A stretch of 47,999 nucleotides of DNA from Leptospirales bacterium. GTDB taxonomy: Bacteria > Spirochaetota > Leptospiria > Leptospirales > Leptonemataceae. The DNA is taken from contig JAIBBN010000020.1 in the NCBI GenBank assembly GCA_019694655.1, positions 1 through 47,999 of the forward strand, in the 5' to 3' direction. The translations under genes and the position numbers were made by a program. Numbering within the stretch: position 1 is the stretch's first letter; each line of letters opens with the position of its first letter. Below, in pieces: positions 1-6,701 of the stretch. Below the pieces are notes generated by a model. It was not told the origin of the DNA, searched no databases, and saw only the letters and a list, made by a program, of their open reading frames with translations.

Positions 1-129
1 CTCGGCCCTCGGCCTCTCGCTTCGCTCGCGCGGACAGGCGCAATTCTGGAATATGGCAGGGCGCCTGCCGCGACGGCCTTCTGGCACATTGCCGCTTTGC
101 GGCAACGTCGCGTAGCTAGAACGTTATAC
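1..129 (+). other. attC-like cassette site, 3' part (cut by window edge)
   Basis: This is the downstream part of an attC-type recombination site. The closing box GTTATAC is at 123-129 and is preceded by the inner motif GTAGCTAGAAC. The body is GC-rich and self-complementary. It is almost base-for-base the same as the complete site at 8763-8937, which is what identifies it. The opening box lies outside the window, so the cassette it belongs to cannot be named. Confidence 0.75.
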
Positions 130-153
130 GCCATTGGCTGCGGTGATTTTGTT

Positions 154-1218
154 ATGTTAACTTTTGTTTTAGGTGCCGGATTTTCTCATTCATTCAATCC
201 AGACCTACCTCTTACGAAGGATCTCCTAAGGATCGCAGAAACTCGAGGTCTTTTTCAATCCGACTCCTACAAAGAGCACCTTCAGAGCTATATTCACGAA
301 TACTTCAATGGAACATTTGATGACGTCAACTTCGAGGTAGTAGCAACGTTCCTCGTCAATACGCCCCTACCAATTGAAGGTGAAGACGTCGGCCAATTTC
401 GAACTTTATTCGGGTCTCTCATCTCCATTCTGAAGTCCGTGCTTGCCGACCGAAATGTTTTTTCAAAAGCTACCGGCCAGAATCGCGATCGACTACGCAA
501 ATGTATCAATCATCTAATTTTCAACAACGCTTACGTGATCACATTCAATTATGATCTTATAGTCGATAACGAGCTTCACAGCACAGATCATTGGTTTCCA
601 GCAACTGGCTACGGTCCGACATTGGATTTTCCTCCCCACTTTATCCCTAATTCATCGCTTCAGCCATTGCTAACCAAGTTTTACAAGAAGAGCAATGTTC
701 AGGTTCTAAAGCTACACGGATCATTTAACTGGGGCACTCCGCACCTCCCTTATCCCGGGATCCCTCAGAATGTATTCCTCGATTTTCCGTACGATCCAGG
801 AGGAAACAAGCGACCATTGGATCCAATTGAAGTAACTCGCTATCTCGACGCGAAATCTTCGAGTCGATTCCACTATTCCACTTATATTGTTCCGCCCATC
901 TACGGAAAACGATTCGAAGATCCTCTTATCACTGATATCTGGTACCGAGCTACACAAAGACTGACTGCCTCTAAGTCCACTTACATAATTGGTTATTCTT
1001 TTCCTGAGTCCGATATCACCGCAGAACGTATGTTTCGCGAGAGCCAGCGGAAACCTCTTTCCTTCGGCGCTGCGCGTCAGGTCACAATCGTGGACCCGTC
1101 GATTCCTGATTCACGCAAGGAGAGAATTCGTAGCATCTTTTTCAATTCCAATGTGCAATTCGAGGAGATGGATGCGTTTGCGTTTCTTGAAAAACTCACC
1201 GCAGCCAACGGCGTATAA
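154..1218 (+). CDS. SIR2-like domain protein (probable defence cassette gene)
   Basis: This 354-residue protein has the motif order of bacterial SIR2-like proteins. It has a nucleotide-binding GAGFS at residues 7-11, TFNYD near 129-133, KLHGSFNW near 186-193 and an IIGYSFPESD segment near 278 that precedes the C-terminal half. SIR2-like domains in bacterial defence genes usually consume NAD+ when phage is sensed; that role is inferred here from family and context. The frame is open from position 97, but 97-129 is attC sequence, so ATG 154 (start MLTFVLGAGFS) is the sensible start. The TAA stop lies inside the next attC opening box, GTATAAC, which is typical for cassette genes. No second effector or sensor gene shares the cassette. 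SIR2 fold confidence is high; biochemical activity is unknown. Confidence 0.8.
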   Translation: MLTFVLGAGFSHSFNPDLPLTKDLLRIAETRGLFQSDSYKEHLQSYIHEYFNGTFDDVNFEVVATFLVNTPLPIEGEDVGQFRTLFGSLISILKSVLADRNVFSKATGQNRDRLRKCINHLIFNNAYVITFNYDLIVDNELHSTDHWFPATGYGPTLDFPPHFIPNSSLQPLLTKFYKKSNVQVLKLHGSFNWGTPHLPYPGIPQNVFLDFPYDPGGNKRPLDPIEVTRYLDAKSSSRFHYSTYIVPPIYGKRFEDPLITDIWYRATQRLTASKSTYIIGYSFPESDITAERMFRESQRKPLSFGAARQVTIVDPSIPDSRKERIRSIFFNSNVQFEEMDAFAFLEKLTAANGV

Positions 1219-1421
1219 CTTCCGTTCCCCGCTCCGCGCCTTCGCTACACTGCGTTTCGCTCCGGTGCTCGGTCCTGACACTCTCAGCAAACGGCTCACA
1301 CGTTCGCCTTTTTGCTTCGCGCGGGTGCGCGCGGATTTAGGAATACTAGAAGCGCGCGCACCGCGCCGTGTTGCGGACAAATTGCGCTTCGCGCAACTTC
1401 GGGGAACTAAATACGTTACGC
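1213..1421 (+). other. attC site (type A, about 209 bp)
   Basis: The opening box GTATAAC is at 1213-1219 and the complementary closing box GTTACGC is at 1415-1421. Between them is a long, imperfectly self-complementary GC-rich body. The body is closely similar to the sites ending at 4966, 12253, 13189 and 15697, defining one attC family in this array. It contains the stop codon of the preceding SIR2-like gene. Confidence 0.85.
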
Positions 1422-1565
1422 GAAATGCCGCCCTTGGTGCTTTCCCCAGCATTTGTCTTGTCAAAATTTTGAGATTGCAAAAAGTGTGCTTCTCCGACAA
1501 TGATGTAAAGAATTATGTCCCCTAAATGGAGACTTGTCGCGTGTATAGCATATAAGTAGGTGTCT

Positions 1566-1751
1566 ATGCCTTTGATCCCTGATTTCGATCCCGTCGCAGT
1601 TCAGAAAGCCATTGAGAAAGTCTTTGCCGAAGAGAAAAACGAGGCTCCTCGATATAATCCGTTTCTTCTCCTTGAACCCGATGCCGAATTTGATGCAATG
1701 ATTGCAGAGAATGCAAAGGAGCAATCCATAAAGCAACTTCTGGGAAAGTGA
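1566..1751 (+). CDS. small hypothetical protein, first gene of a two-gene cassette
   Basis: This encodes about 61 acidic residues starting MPLIPDFDPVAVQ. The frame is open from GTG 1560, but ATG 1566 has the better-placed purine stretch (taagtagg) upstream. I do not recognise a domain. The stop TGA at 1749-1751 lies 1 bp before the TTG start of the next gene, so the two are probably translationally coupled. A small acidic protein followed by a larger one resembles an antitoxin-toxin or regulator-effector pair in layout only; no motif supports that. The 140 bp upstream, after the closing attC box, is AT-rich and includes the palindrome CAAAATTTTG at about 1463-1472; it probably holds the promoter. 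Confidence 0.55.
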   Translation: MPLIPDFDPVAVQKAIEKVFAEEKNEAPRYNPFLLLEPDAEFDAMIAENAKEQSIKQLLGK

Positions 1752-1752
1752 T

Positions 1753-2454
1753 TTGGACACTGAACTGACCCGGAAGGTTCGGGATTACTTTCTCGCGCGC
1801 GACAAAATCGACAAGATCCTCGAGGACAATAGCGCTGAAATCCAGCGAAACCTCAAGATCGTTGTGGGATACCGTGTTGAGATCTTCCATGCGCTGATGA
1901 ATCAATGGTCTCGTCACGTCGAAGCATTGGGGTACCCTTTTTCGGAGCTTGTTTCAGTCGGCCCGCTTGATGCTGCGCTCGCCGGAGCGTACACCGAATA
2001 CATTCGGTACGTATTTTACTACCGGTTCGCCAACAATTTGCCGCGTAATATCATTTATAGGAAGATTTTTTCCTTTGAATTTTACTATTTCCACAAACGC
2101 CACGTCCTTCAACGCAGGGATGACGCTCCGCAAGCACCTTTGGACGATCTCTCTCCGGATGCCAGATTATTCCATCTCTCGCCATTGGCCCATTTTTTTG
2201 CCTACCGGCTCCTCAAGGAATTTCGGCTCGTGAAAATCGACCTGCCGGAAGCAGTCACACTCTTTCGGCGAGTGCAGGGCATTGTCACGCAAAAGGTCCT
2301 CGATTTTGTAGCTCGTGATGGAAGTGCAGAAACGCAACACGATTCATTCCGGATTTTTCTGAACCAACCGGGCAATGAAGATATCAGAAGCGTCTTCGAT
2401 GTTATCGAAGACGAAAAATATCCACGGCGTCAACCAAACCTCTTTGAAATATAG
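1753..2454 (+). CDS. hypothetical protein, second gene of a two-gene cassette
   Basis: This encodes 233 residues from a TTG start (LDTELTRKVRDYF). No in-frame ATG lies near the beginning, and coupling to the upstream stop makes TTG plausible. The protein is mixed-charge and mostly helical, with a tyrosine/phenylalanine-rich middle (residues about 75-115, including FEFYYFHKRH). I see no signal peptide, membrane segment or catalytic motif and do not recognise the family. It ends 12 bp before the next attC opening box, the normal position for a cassette gene. With its 61-residue partner it may form a two-component accessory module, but that is inferred from layout alone. Confidence 0.6.
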   Translation: MDTELTRKVRDYFLARDKIDKILEDNSAEIQRNLKIVVGYRVEIFHALMNQWSRHVEALGYPFSELVSVGPLDAALAGAYTEYIRYVFYYRFANNLPRNIIYRKIFSFEFYYFHKRHVLQRRDDAPQAPLDDLSPDARLFHLSPLAHFFAYRLLKEFRLVKIDLPEAVTLFRRVQGIVTQKVLDFVARDGSAETQHDSFRIFLNQPGNEDIRSVFDVIEDEKYPRRQPNLFEI

Positions 2455-2466
2455 GGCGGCACGTTC

Positions 2467-2666
2467 GCATAACTTCCGGGTAACCGCTGCGCCCTCGACA
2501 GGCTCGGGCTCGGCCGCTCGGCCCTCTCCGCCCAAACGGCTTCGCCTTTTTGGGCTACGTCCGGACACGCGCCGCCTTACGGCAGAATAAATGGCGCGCG
2601 CCGGAGCGGGCCTTCGGGCAAATCGTTCGCTTCGCTCACGACTTCGGTTACCCTCTTTCGTTATGC
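2467..2666 (+). other. attC site (type B, 200 bp)
   Basis: The opening box GCATAAC (2467-2473) is exactly complementary to the closing box GTTATGC (2660-2666). The inner boxes are also complementary: GGGTAACC near 2479-2486 pairs with GGTTACCC near 2647-2654. This R''-L''...L'-R' arrangement is the diagnostic secondary structure of attC sites and is the clearest example in the window. Confidence 0.9.
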
Positions 2667-2721
2667 AAAAGGCCGGCATGCGATCTTATCAAGATCTTTG
2701 ATTAATGAAGGGAGGCAAACA

Positions 2722-3639
2722 ATGCGTTCGAGATTCTTACTGGTAGTCCTCATGAGTATTTTTTCCATATGTCGCGCATCGCCTGTGCGAATTCCAAATG
2801 AGGAGGCCGTTGACGTGGCTGCGCGACAACTCAAGCTCACTCTTTTGGAAAACTATCGCTCCTCGGAGAAGAAAACCATAGGTATCGCCTCATTTGCCCG
2901 GACAGACTTAATAACGCCGAATGCCGAGTATCGTTCGGTCGTACCAAAGCTTGGCGTTTTATTGGGGAACGCTCTGCAAAACGAGATGTTCGCTCCAGAA
3001 ACTTTCGACCTGGTCGAACGCCTGCGAATCGAGGAGTTGCTCAAGGAATCCAACTTGTACCAAACAGGCCTCATGGACCCTAACACGCTTCGTTCTGTGC
3101 AACTCACCGGGGTCGATTACATACTTCTGGGTACCCTACAGAAGCGCGAGTCAAGTATCCGAGTCGATGCGCGGCTAGTGTCGCTTGATGGCGGCAAAGT
3201 GGTTTCGGTGGCCACCGCCATAGTCCCGTTAACCGGCAATGTAGTGCAGCTATACAACGACTACCCGGAGCGATCGTCCACATACACGCACGCGGTAACG
3301 GCGAATCAGGGTTGGCAGCAGGTCCAGGCGCCCATTCAGGGCGGTGTCACAGTTGAAGTCACGACAGAGGGGAACTGGTCCATGACCAATGATGGTTATC
3401 AATTCGACGGAACGGGAGTTTCAGCGAATCCATCGCGTCATGGTGATTATCGCATCGACCGCAGTTTCAACCATGGCGCCTTGCTCTGTCGCGTAACGGG
3501 CCAGCAGACATTCTTTACAGTCGGCAATTCAGACATTCACGGGACGGGCCTCATTGAGTGCACCATTAACGATAAAGACCAGCAAAACAATAGAGGTGCC
3601 TTAACCGTTACTTTTAAAATAGCGCCCCTGGATCGTTAA
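2722..3639 (+). CDS. secreted CsgG/FlgO-like protein with lectin-like C-terminal domain
   Basis: This 305-residue protein starts with a signal peptide (MRSRFLLVVLMSIFSICRAS; cleavage likely after ASP/RAS). ATG 2722 follows a good ribosome site (gggagg, 2710-2715), so it is preferred to the in-frame ATG further upstream. Residues about 45-180 match the CsgG/FlgO N-terminal fold of periplasmic and outer-membrane secretion proteins, seen in LGVLLGNALQNEMF, FDLVERLRIEELLKE and VDYILLGTLQ. Residues about 210-300 (GNWSMTNDGYQFDGTGVSAN, GALLCRVTG, FFTVGN, TINDKDQQNNRGALTV) resemble PA-IL-type galactose-binding domains. That pattern suggests an envelope protein that binds sugar. The lectin assignment is from pattern only. 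It is the single gene of its cassette. Confidence 0.7.
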   Translation: MRSRFLLVVLMSIFSICRASPVRIPNEEAVDVAARQLKLTLLENYRSSEKKTIGIASFARTDLITPNAEYRSVVPKLGVLLGNALQNEMFAPETFDLVERLRIEELLKESNLYQTGLMDPNTLRSVQLTGVDYILLGTLQKRESSIRVDARLVSLDGGKVVSVATAIVPLTGNVVQLYNDYPERSSTYTHAVTANQGWQQVQAPIQGGVTVEVTTEGNWSMTNDGYQFDGTGVSANPSRHGDYRIDRSFNHGALLCRVTGQQTFFTVGNSDIHGTGLIECTINDKDQQNNRGALTVTFKIAPLDR

Positions 3640-3650
3640 GCCGGTCCTTC

Positions 3651-3840
3651 GTAGAACTTCACATACACGCTGCGGCGTGCCTTTCGGCACGTCCTCGGCC
3701 ACTCGTTGCTCTCGCGGAAACATTTCATTTGTTCCGCTCGCGCCGGTGCGCGCAATTTTGGTAAATTGCAAAGGCGCGCACGGCGCCGCCACTCGGGCAC
3801 ATTCGCCGCCGGCGAACGTCGTGTATGCATATCATTGCAT
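3651..3840 (+). other. attC site (type C) with altered closing box
   Basis: The opening box GTAGAAC is at 3651-3657. The body matches the site at 11367-11570 (shared TTCACATACACGCTGCG-like start and CGGAAACATTTCAT segment). The expected closing box is ATTGCAT (3834-3840), where the invariant first G of GTT is replaced by A. That base lies at the integrase cleavage triplet, so the site may be inactive. Confidence 0.7.
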
Positions 3841-3864
3841 GAAATGCTGCGGGGTTTTTAGTTC

Positions 3865-4089
3865 ATGAACAAAGGAGGTAAGGCAGTTCAAAAGGTTTTA
3901 TGTACATTGATAGAATTATATCAAAAAATTGCCCCTATAAGGATTAGGCAATCTTGCAGATTTGAGCCAACTTGCTCAAACTATATGATTATGGCAATTC
4001 ACAAATATGGTTCTATAAAAGGTATTTCATTAGGAATAAATCGACTATTCAGATGTCGATATCCTAATGGCGGTCAAGATTGCCCATAA
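3865..4089 (+). CDS. yidD: YidD-like membrane protein insertion factor
   Basis: This 74-residue protein carries the YidD family signature: an amphipathic N-terminal stretch (TLIELYQKIAPIRIRQ), the CRFEPTCSNYMIMAIHKYG core at residues about 31-49, and the RLFRCRYPNGGQDCP tail. YidD aids YidC-dependent insertion of inner-membrane proteins and is normally encoded beside rnpA and yidC. Here it is an extra copy in a cassette, well away from that locus. Its DNA is strikingly AT-rich compared with the neighbouring sites, and AAA, ATA and TTA codons are common, so it was probably acquired from a low-GC donor. A ribosome site (aaaggagg) sits just inside the start region. It shares a cassette with the DUF4177-like gene 17 bp downstream. 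Confidence 0.85.
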   Translation: MNKGGKAVQKVLCTLIELYQKIAPIRIRQSCRFEPTCSNYMIMAIHKYGSIKGISLGINRLFRCRYPNGGQDCP

Positions 4090-4106
4090 GACAAAAGGAG
4101 AAAACA

Positions 4107-4358
4107 ATGGCACAGTTTAACTACAAATGCGTTCCCGTTCCGACTGTACTCGATACAGGAAAGGCTGGAAAGGACCCGCATGGTGCAGCTGTAATTGCTT
4201 ATCAAAATATAATCAATGAATCTGCAAAAGATGGGTGGGAACTTGTTCAAGCGGATCAGATTTCTTCCGTTCAAAATCCTGGTTGCTTTGCAGGATTATT
4301 CGGAATGAAAGCTGAAGCAATGACGTTCAAGTTGCTCATATTTAAAAAAGCAATTTAA
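4107..4358 (+). CDS. DUF4177-like small protein
   Basis: This 83-residue protein starts MAQFNYKCVPVPT. ATG 4107 follows a strong ribosome site (aaaggag, 4094-4100). The pattern of an N-terminal strand (FNYKCVPV), a helix (AVIAYQNIINESAKDGWELV) and a C-terminal strand (MTFKLLIFKK) is that of DUF4177-type proteins, whose role is unknown. It follows yidD by 17 bp with the same AT-rich base composition, so the two probably arrived together. No signal peptide or membrane segment is visible. The gene ends about 20 bp before the next attC opening box. Confidence 0.65.
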   Translation: MAQFNYKCVPVPTVLDTGKAGKDPHGAAVIAYQNIINESAKDGWELVQADQISSVQNPGCFAGLFGMKAEAMTFKLLIFKKAI

Positions 4359-4385
4359 CGACACCGCGGTAGCACTTCATACAAC

Positions 4386-4759
4386 CAGACTGACGAATAA
4401 GTACAGAATTTGAAGCTGCCTGTCCTCGCCTGCCCCTTCGGACAGATCGAGGCGAACTTTTTGGATCGAAGCCAGCCGATTCGACGTTTTTCGCAGGGCG
4501 GTGCGCGAATGGCGGCCCGGGCGCACGGATTGCGCGATCACAAACGCCGGAGATCAGCAGCGTTGGCGATCTTTTCGATGTTGTGGACCATGCAATAGAG
4601 CAGCCATTGGGCGTTTACTTTTTGTTGACCACGCAGCGTGAAACGATTGAGCCCTTTCTGGAAGGTAATGTTCGCAAACACGGGCTCCACGATGCCCATG
4701 CGTTTTGAATAGAGCTGGCGACCGGGTCAGTTTCAGATTGGCGGGTACATCGACAGACT
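4386..4759 (-). mobile_element. IS1182-family remnant A, inside an attC opening box
   Basis: This 374-bp internally deleted element is flanked by the 4-bp direct repeat CAAC (4382-4385 and 4760-4763). Its ends are imperfect inverted repeats: AGACTGACGA..GTAC on the left, and AGTCTGTCGAT.GTAC read inward from the right. It keeps only the C-terminus of a transposase on the minus strand. About 230 bp of its left part recurs at 15346-15575 and, more diverged, at 16391-16690. All three copies start exactly after the AAC of an attC opening box. Confidence 0.75.
4538..4735 (-). pseudogene. IS1182-family transposase, C-terminal fragment
   Basis: Translation of the minus strand gives PGRQLYSKRMGIVEPVFANI, then NRFTLRGQQKVNAQWLLYC and MVHNIEKIANAADLRRL followed by a stop at 4538-4540. 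This is the conserved C-terminal region of DDE transposases of the IS1182 group (KR.GIVEPVFAN, FTLRG..KV, HN..K). In-frame stops lie immediately upstream, so the catalytic domain is gone and the fragment cannot transpose alone. Confidence 0.8.
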
Positions 4760-5032
4760 CAACTCTCGATCCCCGCTCCGCGCCTTCGCTGCACTTCGTT
4801 CGCCTCCGGTGCTCGGTACTGACACTCTCAACAAACGGCTCACTTTGTTCGCCTGCTTGTTTCGCGCGGGCGCGTGCGGATTTTTGATTATTAGAGCCGC
4901 GCGCACCGCGCCGCGCTACGGACAGATTGCGTTGCGCGCAACTTCGGCTACTTAAATACGTGACATGCCATTCCGCGTGAAGAGCAGTGACCTGCCCCCC
5001 GCGTGGATACCAGAGTGTCTGTTAGATTTTGC

Positions 5033-5683
5033 CTATGAGGCCATATGTTGTTGTAAAGCAAATTCCTCCGGGGTCATGTACTTCAATGAGCTGTGGGGGC
5101 GCTCCGTGTTGTACTGTTTACGCCAACTTTCGACGGTTCGGCGAACTTCTCGGATGTTCCTGAACCAGTTGCTGTTGAGCAGTTCGTCGCGCACCCTTCC
5201 GTTGAAGCTCTCGATGAAAGCGTTCTGAGTCGGCTTCCCCTTCTCGATGAAGTGGAGATCAATACGGTGATCGGTCGCCCAGCTTTGCATCGCTTTGCAG
5301 ATGAATTCCGGTCCATTATCGACAACAATCTGACCCGGCCGACCGCGGAACTCGATTAATCTTTCAAGCTCCCTGATGACCCGGATCCCCGGCAGAGAGA
5401 AGTCCGGCTCCATTGCGAGGGCTTCGCGGGTGCAGTCGTCGATAACATTCAGCAGCCGGAACACGGTTGCGTCATACAGGGTATCGCTCATGAAATCCAT
5501 CGACCATCGTTCATTGGGCTGTTGTGCCTGCCGCAGCCGGCGTCTGAGGTCCTCGTCGTTTTTCTCTTTCGGTTTGCGCCGGTATGCGGACCGGCCTGCC
5601 TGCAAGACACGGCAGGCATGGCGCTCGGTGAGCCCGTGCTTCTTGAGCTGGTCCACGGCCCATCGTCTCCGCGTCCGGCTCAC
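5033..5683 (-). CDS. IS3-family transposase OrfB (catalytic part)
   Basis: This 216-residue rve/DDE integrase core has the catalytic residues in WSMDFMSD (first Asp), VDNGPEF (second Asp) and FIESFNG (Glu). The tail RPHSSLKYMTPEEFA is typical of IS3 OrfB. The frame opens at GTG 5681-5683, overlapping the OrfA stop. The functional transposase is more likely the OrfAB fusion made by -1 frameshifting at the A6G run just upstream. No internal stop is seen, so the element may still be active. Confidence 0.9.
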   Translation of the reverse strand: MSRTRRRWAVDQLKKHGLTERHACRVLQAGRSAYRRKPKEKNDEDLRRRLRQAQQPNERWSMDFMSDTLYDATVFRLLNVIDDCTREALAMEPDFSLPGIRVIRELERLIEFRGRPGQIVVDNGPEFICKAMQSWATDHRIDLHFIEKGKPTQNAFIESFNGRVRDELLNSNWFRNIREVRRTVESWRKQYNTERPHSSLKYMTPEEFALQQHMAS

Positions 5684-5943
5684 AGCTTTTTTAGAACGGC
5701 CCTCGTCGCCTGAATCTCGAGAGCCTGGTTCGCGACGAGACGCTTGAGTTCCGAGTTCTCGTGCTCTAGCTCCTTCATGTGACGCAGGTCGCTCAGCTCC
5801 ATGCCTCCGTACTTCGCCCTCCAGCGATAGACGGTTTGCTCCGAGATCCCGTGCTTGCGACAGACATCGGTCATCGTCACGCCCGATTCCATTTCCTTCA
5901 AAACCCCGTGAATCTGGGGCTCCGTGAAGCGTTTCCTTTTCAT
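5680..5943 (-). CDS. IS3-family OrfA (HTH DNA-binding subunit)
   Basis: This 87-residue protein starts MKRKRFTEPQIHGVLKEMES. It has a Tnp_1-type helix-turn-helix (MTDVCRKHGISEQTVYRWRAKYGG, residues about 24-47) followed by a leucine-zipper-like coiled coil (LEHENSELKRLVANQALEIQ). The frame extends 12 codons upstream of ATG 5943, but the internal start matches the family. OrfA binds the terminal inverted repeats and limits transposition. It ends at VLKKL-stop directly after the frameshift site. Confidence 0.9.
   Translation of the reverse strand: MKRKRFTEPQIHGVLKEMESGVTMTDVCRKHGISEQTVYRWRAKYGGMELSDLRHMKELEHENSELKRLVANQALEIQATRAVLKKL
5686..5692 (-). promoter_or_regulatory. programmed -1 frameshift site (AAAAAAG)
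   Basis: Read on the minus strand this is A-AAA-AAG, the classic slippery heptamer of IS3 elements. It lies 3 bp before the OrfA stop codon and in the right phase to shift ribosomes into OrfB, which would give the OrfAB transposase. Confidence 0.75.
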
Positions 5944-6085
5944 CTTAAACCTCTTGTTCCCTTTCACGCTCCGGTACAAGAGGATTTTCTCAGTCCTGTT
6001 GGACCCCTTTCAGGGGGGCAGGTCAGCTACGCTCGCAATTTCCGTCAGCGTAACGTCTGCACCATGTGCCGGGTTGGGAGACGGA

Positions 6086-6694
6086 CTATTGAAGAGAACG
6101 TCCGTCAGTACCCTTCGGAATGCGCGGCACGTCTACGCTTTCGCTATCTTGCTCAACAACGACAATTTCGAGAATTCCGTCTTCAATATTCAGCGCCTTC
6201 CACAAATCGACATATGGTTGGAGCTCATTGAAATTTCCGACCCGATCAGTGAGGTACTGATAAAGGTTCCTCGATGGCACAACCAAGATTCCCACGTTCA
6301 GGGCTTTCTTAAGAATACCTAAGGCCATTTTGTTTAGAGCACGATGGCTCGAGGAAATGTTTCCCGTTTCCCATTCCAAGGCTATGATGATGTTGCCGAC
6401 TCTATTCACCGCATCCAGCTTCCCCGGCCGTACGTTCGTAGCAAGGTCTAGGGGTTGTTCCCTGTCCCAGCCTTGCGCTATTAGTCTTTGAATAAAGCCA
6501 TCTTTGATAGGAGTGACACCGTTACCTTCGCCCCGCCGCTTCCCACTTTGCGGATGAATCGTAAATTTTCCTGATCCCGGCGGCCAATCAATCCTCCGAA
6601 TCTCGGACAGCAGATTCTCCCTCAGCCGCGCCCATTCCGCGGAAGTGGAAAAGGGACCGACGTTGAGAAGCGTCTCAATATGAACGATTTTCAA
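6086..6694 (-). CDS. BamHI-like type II restriction endonuclease
   Basis: This 202-residue protein aligns by eye with BamHI over most of its length. Shared blocks are GNGVTPIKD near residues 58-66, EWETGNISSSHRALNKMALG near 107-126, YLTDRVGNFNELQPYV near 146-161 and VPRIPKGTDG near 189-198. The catalytic acidic residues are conserved: Asp in GKLDAV, and the two Glu of EWE correspond to BamHI Asp94, Glu111 and Glu113. BamHI cuts GGATCC; the same or a related specificity is inferred, not shown. The gene lies 7 bp downstream of the methylase gene on the same strand, so the protective enzyme is made first. Both genes run against the array direction. Several GGATCC sites exist in the window (for example 758-763 and 819-824), so an active enzyme would need active methylation. 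Confidence 0.88.
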   Translation of the reverse strand: MKIVHIETLLNVGPFSTSAEWARLRENLLSEIRRIDWPPGSGKFTIHPQSGKRRGEGNGVTPIKDGFIQRLIAQGWDREQPLDLATNVRPGKLDAVNRVGNIIIALEWETGNISSSHRALNKMALGILKKALNVGILVVPSRNLYQYLTDRVGNFNELQPYVDLWKALNIEDGILEIVVVEQDSESVDVPRIPKGTDGRSLQ

Positions 6695-6701
6695 GCCGCT
6701 C

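Larger units (their letters stand above)
4379..4966 (+). other. attC site (type A) split by an IS1182-like insertion
   Basis: The opening box ATACAAC (4379-4385) is followed directly by an IS remnant (4386-4759). The attC body resumes at CAAC 4760 and runs in type A sequence to a degenerate closing box GTGACAT (4960-4966). The repeated CAAC on both sides of the insertion is the end of the opening box. With a broken opening arm and a GTG instead of GTT, the site is probably inactive. Confidence 0.75.
4988..6025 (-). mobile_element. IS3-family insertion sequence, complete
   Basis: This is a 1038-bp element with 13-bp perfect terminal inverted repeats (TGACCTGCCCCCC at 4988-5000 and its complement at 6013-6025) and TG...CA ends. 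It encodes orfA and orfB on the minus strand with a -1 frameshift signal between them, the standard IS3 plan. The flanks (AGCAG on the left, GCTAC on the right) show no obvious target duplication, so a deletion or rearrangement after insertion is likely. It sits 21 bp after the closing box of the attC at 4379-4966, at the start of the restriction-modification cassette. A 20-bp relic of a similar right end is present near 16812-16833. Confidence 0.9.

Noticed and set aside
989-1525. Plus-strand frame overlapping the SIR2-like gene end and the next attC
   Set aside because: It consists mostly of attC sequence, which stays open in several frames because of its composition.
4410-4598. Near-identical 62-codon plus-strand frames at 4410 and 15370
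   Set aside because: They are the antisense of the repeated IS1182-like ends; the transposase tail on the minus strand explains the conservation.
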